This document shows positions 6,134 to 9,693 of a stretch of DNA of 9,693 nucleotides, one piece after another. The DNA is from Thioalkalivibrio sp. (GTDB lineage Bacteria; Pseudomonadota; Gammaproteobacteria; Ectothiorhodospirales; Ectothiorhodospiraceae): contig PWRV01000190.1 of assembly GCA_003563455.1 (NCBI GenBank), positions 1-9,693 on the forward strand, written 5' to 3'. Numbering within the stretch: position 1 is the first letter of the stretch; each line of letters opens with the position of its first letter. The notes under the pieces were generated by a model, which did not search any database, was not told where the DNA came from, and worked only from the letters and a program-made list of their open reading frames with translations. The position numbers and the translations under genes were made by a program.

Positions 6134-7437
6134 AGGACCCGAATCCCGAGCCCGGCGTCCGCGGCCAGCCCGGCGAAGCCCGGAAACGAGGTCGCCACAT
6201 TGTCGCAGTCCTCGATCACGATGGGTCCGCTCGCGCGCAGCGCGGCCATCGCAAAGGACATCGCGACCCGGTGATCGCCGTGGCTCGCGATCGTTCCGGA
6301 TTCGAAGGCGGCCTGACCGTGGATGCGGATGCCGTCCGGCCGCACCTCGCAACGAACCCCGAGAGCGGAGAGGCCGTCCGCCATCACCTGTATCCGGTCG
6401 CTCTCCTTTACCCGGAGCTCCTCGGCGCCGGCCAGCACCGTCTCCCCCTCGGCACAGGCCGCAGCCACGAACAGGGCCGGAAACTCGTCGATCGCCAATG
6501 GCACCAGCTCTTGCGGGATGCGAATGCCCTGCAACGGTGCCGAGCGCACCCGCAGGTCGGCGACCGGCTCACCCCCGATCTCGCGCTCATCGAGAACCTC
6601 GATGGCGGCCCCCATCAGCCGCAGGATGTCGATCGCGCCGGTGCGTGTCGGGTTCATGCCAACGTGGCGAAGCAGCAGATCCGATCCCTCCGCGATGCTC
6701 GCCCCGACCAGAAAGAAAGCTGCCGAAGAGATGTCGGCCGGGACCTCCACCGCACGGCCCACGAGCCGACCGCCGCCCCGCAGGCAGCTACGGCGGCCAT
6801 CCCGCTGCAGGTCGTAGCCGAAACCCACCAGCATCCGCTCGGTGTGATCGCGCGTGGGTGCCGGCTCGGTGACGCAGGTCTCGCCGTCGCTCCACAGCCC
6901 TGCCAGCAACAGCGCCGACTTCACCTGGGCGCTGGCCACGGTCAGGGTGTGCAGAAAACCCCGCAGGCGCTGGCCGCCGTGCACGTGCAGGGGCGGCGTC
7001 CCGTCCTCTCCGGTATCGATGCGGGCGCCCATCGCCGCCAGCGGGTCGGTGACCCGGCGCATCGGCCGCCGGCTCAGCGAGGCATCGCCGACCAGGACGC
7101 TGTCGAAGGGCTGGCCGGCCAGCACCCCGCACATCAGCCGCATCGCGGTACCGGAATTGCCCATGTCCAGCGGCGCCGGCGGTTTCCGAAGGCCAGCGAG
7201 CCCGACGCCTTCGATGGTCACGGTTTGCCGCTCCGGCCGCTCGATCGGAACCCCCATCGCCTGGAAGGCGGCGAGTGTCGCCAGGCAGTCCTCGCCATCG
7301 AGGAAACCGCTCACTCGCGTACGGCCCTCGGCGAGAGCACCGAACATGATCGATCGGTGCGAGATCGACTTGTCGCCCGGAACCCGGAGGTCACCGCGCA
7401 GGGCACCCCCGGGTTCCACACTGAAGGTCGTGGTCAT
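6130..7437 (-). CDS. aroA: 3-phosphoshikimate 1-carboxyvinyltransferase (EPSP synthase), class II-type motifs
   Basis: AroA joins phosphoenolpyruvate to shikimate-3-phosphate, the sixth shikimate-pathway step and the target of glyphosate. The 435-residue product has PGDKSISHRS (20-29), DMGNSGTAMR (91-100), GDASLSRRPM (117-126), SAQVK (169-173), RDHTE (196-200), NPTRTG (262-267), the catalytic-region IDEFP (316-320) and LRVKESDR (341-348), and GDHRVAMSF (387-395). The GDKS, SAQxK, RxHxE and NxTR motifs are the ones used to define class II enzymes such as that of Agrobacterium CP4. The residue matching CP4 Ala100 and E. coli Gly96 is glycine here (G96). The ATG at 7437 starts 4 nt after the tyrA stop and matches the family start; its ribosome site is weak, suggesting coupling to tyrA. 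In Pseudomonas tyrA and aroA are fused; here they are separate and in different frames. Confidence 0.97.
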   Translation of the reverse strand: MTTTFSVEPGGALRGDLRVPGDKSISHRSIMFGALAEGRTRVSGFLDGEDCLATLAAFQAMGVPIERPERQTVTIEGVGLAGLRKPPAPLDMGNSGTAMRLMCGVLAGQPFDSVLVGDASLSRRPMRRVTDPLAAMGARIDTGEDGTPPLHVHGGQRLRGFLHTLTVASAQVKSALLLAGLWSDGETCVTEPAPTRDHTERMLVGFGYDLQRDGRRSCLRGGGRLVGRAVEVPADISSAAFFLVGASIAEGSDLLLRHVGMNPTRTGAIDILRLMGAAIEVLDEREIGGEPVADLRVRSAPLQGIRIPQELVPLAIDEFPALFVAAACAEGETVLAGAEELRVKESDRIQVMADGLSALGVRCEVRPDGIRIHGQAAFESGTIASHGDHRVAMSFAMAALRASGPIVIEDCDNVATSFPGFAGLAADAGLGIRVL

Positions 7438-7441
7438 TTGC

Positions 7442-8323
7442 TCACTGGTCCAGTTGTGCCTGCATCTTTTCGCTGAAGCGGTCCCGGGCATCCTTGGCGA
7501 AGCCGAAGCGCGCCTCGAGCTCGGCGCCGTCGCCGCGCGCGATCACCTGCCGCAGACCGTCCAGATCGCCCTGGAAGCGTTGCAGCACATCGAGGATTGC
7601 GTCCCGGTTGGCGAGGCAGATGTCGCGCCACACCACCGGGTCGCTGGAGGCGATCCGGGTGAAGTCCCGGAATCCGCCCGCGGCGTAATGAAAAATCTCG
7701 TCGCTCTCGCTCATCCGCGCGAGCGATTCCACCAGCGCGAAGGCGAGCACGTGGGGCATGTGGCTGGTCGCTGCGAGGATGTGATCGTGATGCGCGGGGG
7801 TCATGAATTCGACCCGTGCGCCCGTTGCGCGCCACATCGCCGCCACCCGCTCTGCGGCCAGCGGGCTGGTCTCGTCAGCCGGGGTCAGGATCACCAGACG
7901 GTCCTGGAAAAGGCTGGCAAACGCCGCTTGGACCCCGCTACGCTCGGTGCCGGCAATCGGGTGTCCCGCGACGAAATTGCGCGGCAACTCCCCGAAGCCG
8001 GCTCGCACTGCGTCGAGCACCGCCTGTTTGCTGCTGCCCACGTCGGTGAGCACGGCTTCCGACGGCCAGTGCTCCGCGATGGCCGCGGACAGGCCCTGCA
8101 TCGACCCGAGCGGCACCGCAAGAACGCCAATGTCCGCTTCCGTGCAGGCCTGTGCGGGAGCGGTGGTCCATCGGTCGATGACCCCCAGCCGCTGCGCTTC
8201 TTTCAGGTTCGCCTCCGAGCGCGAGCAGCCGACCACCTCGGACACGCCACCGGCGGCGCGCAGTGCCAGCGCCATCGAACCGCCGATCAGGCCGACGCCG
8301 AAGATCACCAGTCGTCCGATCAC
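7442..8323 (-). CDS. tyrA: Prephenate dehydrogenase, TyrA family (GTG start)
   Basis: This enzyme oxidatively decarboxylates prephenate (or arogenate) with NAD(P)+ on the way to tyrosine. The 293-residue product has a Rossmann dinucleotide site GVGLIGGS (9-16), LAVPLGSM (68-75), TDVGSSK (93-99), the catalytic-histidine motif GHPIAGTERSG (120-130, H121), SHMPH (187-191) and GGFRDFTRIASSDPVVW (216-232). No chorismate mutase domain precedes it and no ACT domain follows, so it is the short monofunctional form. NAD versus NADP and prephenate versus arogenate preference cannot be read reliably. The start is GTG, overlapping the hisC TGA by 4 nt (GTGA); the next residues IGRLVIFGVG begin the Rossmann fold at once, so a later start is unlikely. 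The ribosome site is weak, which fits coupling to hisC. With pheA, hisC and aroA it forms the aromatic block. Confidence 0.95.
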   Translation of the reverse strand: MIGRLVIFGVGLIGGSMALALRAAGGVSEVVGCSRSEANLKEAQRLGVIDRWTTAPAQACTEADIGVLAVPLGSMQGLSAAIAEHWPSEAVLTDVGSSKQAVLDAVRAGFGELPRNFVAGHPIAGTERSGVQAAFASLFQDRLVILTPADETSPLAAERVAAMWRATGARVEFMTPAHHDHILAATSHMPHVLAFALVESLARMSESDEIFHYAAGGFRDFTRIASSDPVVWRDICLANRDAILDVLQRFQGDLDGLRQVIARGDGAELEARFGFAKDARDRFSEKMQAQLDQ

Positions 8324-9438
8324 GTCTGCCGCACCGCATCCAGCGCCCGGAGGAAGCGCTCGTTTTCCGCCGCAGTGCCGACCGTGACCCGCAGGTGCGT
8401 CGGCAGCCCGTAATTCGCGACCGGGCGCACGATCACGCCCTCGCGCAACAGGCGCTCGTAGACCGCACCCGGCTCCTCGCCCACGTCAAAGGTGATGAAA
8501 TTCCCAACCGACGGAATGAAGCCGATGCCCCGCTGCTGCAATCCGGCGCCAAGCTGCCGCAGGCCCTCCCGGTTCATTCGGACGCTCTGCGCAACGTGTG
8601 CGGTATCGCCGATCGCCGCCAGACCCGCTGCCTGCGCGACCGCGTTCACGTTGAACGGCTGGCGCACCCGGTTCACCAGGTCTGCGACAGCCGCCGAAGA
8701 AACGGAGTACCCCAGCCGCAGGCCCGCCAGGCCATGGATTTTCGAAAAGGACCGGGTCACCAGCAGGTTGGGGAAGCGCCCCAGCCACTGCGTCGGGTCC
8801 GGATAGTCGGGCTGCTCGACATACTCGGCGTAGGCCTCGTCCACGACCACCAGCGTCTCCGCCGGTACCTGCGCGATAAACCGCTCGAGCGCTTCCCCGT
8901 CCAGCCACGTTCCGGTGGGGTTGTTCGGGTTGGCCACGAACACCACCCGCGTGCCGGCGTCCACCATTGCCGCCATCGCGCCGAGATCATGGCCATAGGG
9001 CTGCTCGGAATCAGCTGCGCGTGCCGGCGCGGCACGCCCTTCGGCGGAGACGGCCTGCACGACCAGCGGGTAGACGGCGAACGCGTGCTGCGAGTACACC
9101 GCGTTGCGCCCGGGCGCAAGCCAGCTTCGGGCGATCAGTTCAAGGACCTCGTTGGAACCGTTGCCGAGCGTGATCTGTTCCGGCGCGACTCCGTGCCGCT
9201 CGGCGAGCGCCTCCTTCAGCGCGAAGCCGTTTCCGTCCGGGTAGATGTGCAGCGCACGCAGGGCCTGGCTCGCGGCCTCCACGGCGCGCGGACTCGGCCC
9301 CAGCGCATTCTCGTTGGAGGCGAGCTTGACCGCCTCCCGAATACCCAGCTCGCGTTCCAGGGCCTCGACCGGCTTGCCCGGCTGGTAGGGACGCAGTGCC
9401 TGCACGCCGGGCACCGCGAGTGCAGTGAAATCAACCAT
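8320..9438 (-). CDS. hisC: HisC-family aminotransferase (histidinol-phosphate / aromatic)
   Basis: This is a PLP-dependent fold-type I aminotransferase of 372 residues (family usually 350-370). It has LASNEN (39-44), YPDGNG (66-71), LGNGSNE (91-97), NPNNPTG (170-176), DEAYAEY (200-206), the lysine that holds PLP in SFSKIHGLAGLRLGY (230-244, K233), and the C-terminal substrate-carboxylate arginine in HLRVTVG (348-354, R350). By sequence it is a histidinol-phosphate aminotransferase. Because it lies between pheA and tyrA and away from other his genes, it most likely also, or mainly, aminates phenylpyruvate and 4-hydroxyphenylpyruvate, as proposed for the second hisC copy in Pseudomonas-type clusters; that is inference. 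The ATG at 9438 follows GGAAGG with an 8-nt spacer. It is 75 nt from pheA, with no terminator between, and overlaps tyrA by 4 nt. Confidence 0.93.
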   Translation of the reverse strand: MVDFTALAVPGVQALRPYQPGKPVEALERELGIREAVKLASNENALGPSPRAVEAASQALRALHIYPDGNGFALKEALAERHGVAPEQITLGNGSNEVLELIARSWLAPGRNAVYSQHAFAVYPLVVQAVSAEGRAAPARAADSEQPYGHDLGAMAAMVDAGTRVVFVANPNNPTGTWLDGEALERFIAQVPAETLVVVDEAYAEYVEQPDYPDPTQWLGRFPNLLVTRSFSKIHGLAGLRLGYSVSSAAVADLVNRVRQPFNVNAVAQAAGLAAIGDTAHVAQSVRMNREGLRQLGAGLQQRGIGFIPSVGNFITFDVGEEPGAVYERLLREGVIVRPVANYGLPTHLRVTVGTAAENERFLRALDAVRQT

Positions 9439-9446
9439 GTTCCAGG

Positions 9447-9452
9447 CCTTCC
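9447..9452 (-). promoter_or_regulatory. Shine-Dalgarno site of hisC
   Basis: The minus strand reads GGAAGG, eight bases, then ATG. It sits in the 75-nt pheA-hisC gap, in which I see no terminator or convincing promoter, so hisC is probably cotranscribed with pheA but independently translated. Confidence 0.55.
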
Positions 9453-9513
9453 GTCGTCATCGGCCGAAGTGGCACGGCACCCCGGCCCGCGGTTTCGGGT
9501 GAACGGTGGTGCA

Positions 9514-9693
9514 CTAGGTGGCCGCCTGCGGGTAACTGCCGAGGATCTTCAGCATCTCCGCCGAACCGCGCAACGCCTCCAGGCAGGCGGCAACACCCGG
9601 ATCGTCGCGGTGCCCGATGAAGTCCAGGAAGAAGACGTAGTCCCAGTTCACGCACCGGGAGGGCCGCGATTCGATCCGGGTCAGACTGATACC
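9514..9693 (-). CDS. pheA: Prephenate dehydratase / P-protein, C-terminal ACT domain only (5' part outside window)
   Basis: The last 59 codons of a gene enter from the right edge on the minus strand and end at TAG (9514-9516). They read SLTRIESRPSR (3-13), WDYVFFLDFIGH (17-28), then an amphipathic helix and LKILGSYP (48-55). This is the second half of the regulatory ACT domain of prephenate dehydratases, where the ESRP motif takes part in phenylalanine binding and feedback inhibition. Prephenate dehydratase makes phenylpyruvate from prephenate. In gammaproteobacteria it is normally fused to an N-terminal chorismate mutase (P-protein), but that part is not visible, so the fusion is inferred. 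The downstream hisC-type aminotransferase would complete phenylalanine synthesis. The fragment is intact to its stop. Confidence 0.93.
   Translation of the reverse strand, partial: GISLTRIESRPSRCVNWDYVFFLDFIGHRDDPGVAACLEALRGSAEMLKILGSYPQAAT

Noticed and set aside
6854..8413. A 519-codon plus-strand open frame antisense to aroA and tyrA
   Set aside because: The composition is Arg/Ser/Pro-rich, as is typical of shadow frames. It has no family motif and crosses two confirmed genes.
9431..9655. A 74-codon minus-strand open frame between hisC and the right edge
   Set aside because: The pheA ACT-domain tail reads in another frame over most of this span, and this frame has no recognisable features.

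Overview
The window is a compact, GC-rich stretch in which every supported gene lies on the minus strand, so transcription runs from position 9693 towards 1. In transcription order it holds: the 3' end of pheA, a hisC-type aminotransferase, tyrA, aroA, cmk, rpsA, ihfB, lapB, pyrF, a small exported ComEA-like helix-hairpin-helix protein, and galU, whose 3' end lies outside the window. No stretch of 300 bases lacks a gene. I see no mobile element, CRISPR array, tRNA or rRNA.

The protein sequences and the gene order (aromatic cluster, then cmk-rpsA-ihfB, then lapB-pyrF) point to a gammaproteobacterium. The high GC content and the unfused tyrA and aroA suggest something like a Chromatiales/Ectothiorhodospiraceae member rather than an enterobacterium or Pseudomonas. 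That placement is inference and would need a search to confirm.

Region by region. 9693-6130: pheA, hisC, tyrA and aroA cover the steps after shikimate-3-phosphate and the phenylalanine and tyrosine branches. hisC/tyrA and aroA/cmk overlap by 4 nt, and tyrA and aroA are 4 nt apart. 6133-3626: cmk (CMP kinase) precedes rpsA (ribosomal protein S1, six S1 domains). A 141-nt structured leader without a Shine-Dalgarno sequence separates them. 3432-1207: ihfB (IHF beta), lapB (LPS assembly regulator) and pyrF (OMP decarboxylase) are 5-7 nt apart; lapA, often found just before lapB, is absent. 1206-1: a hairpin-bearing gap, the ComEA-like gene, a strong intrinsic terminator, and then galU starting 26 nt past the terminator's T-run.

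Together this is a housekeeping super-operon linking aromatic amino acid and pyrimidine synthesis, translation, nucleoid architecture and envelope polysaccharide supply. I found no evidence for a novel defence or accessory system. The points worth a second look are the class II-type EPSP synthase motifs, the missing lapA, and structured intergenic RNAs at the rpsA leader, the rpsA-ihfB gap, the pyrF-comEA gap and the comEA-galU terminator.
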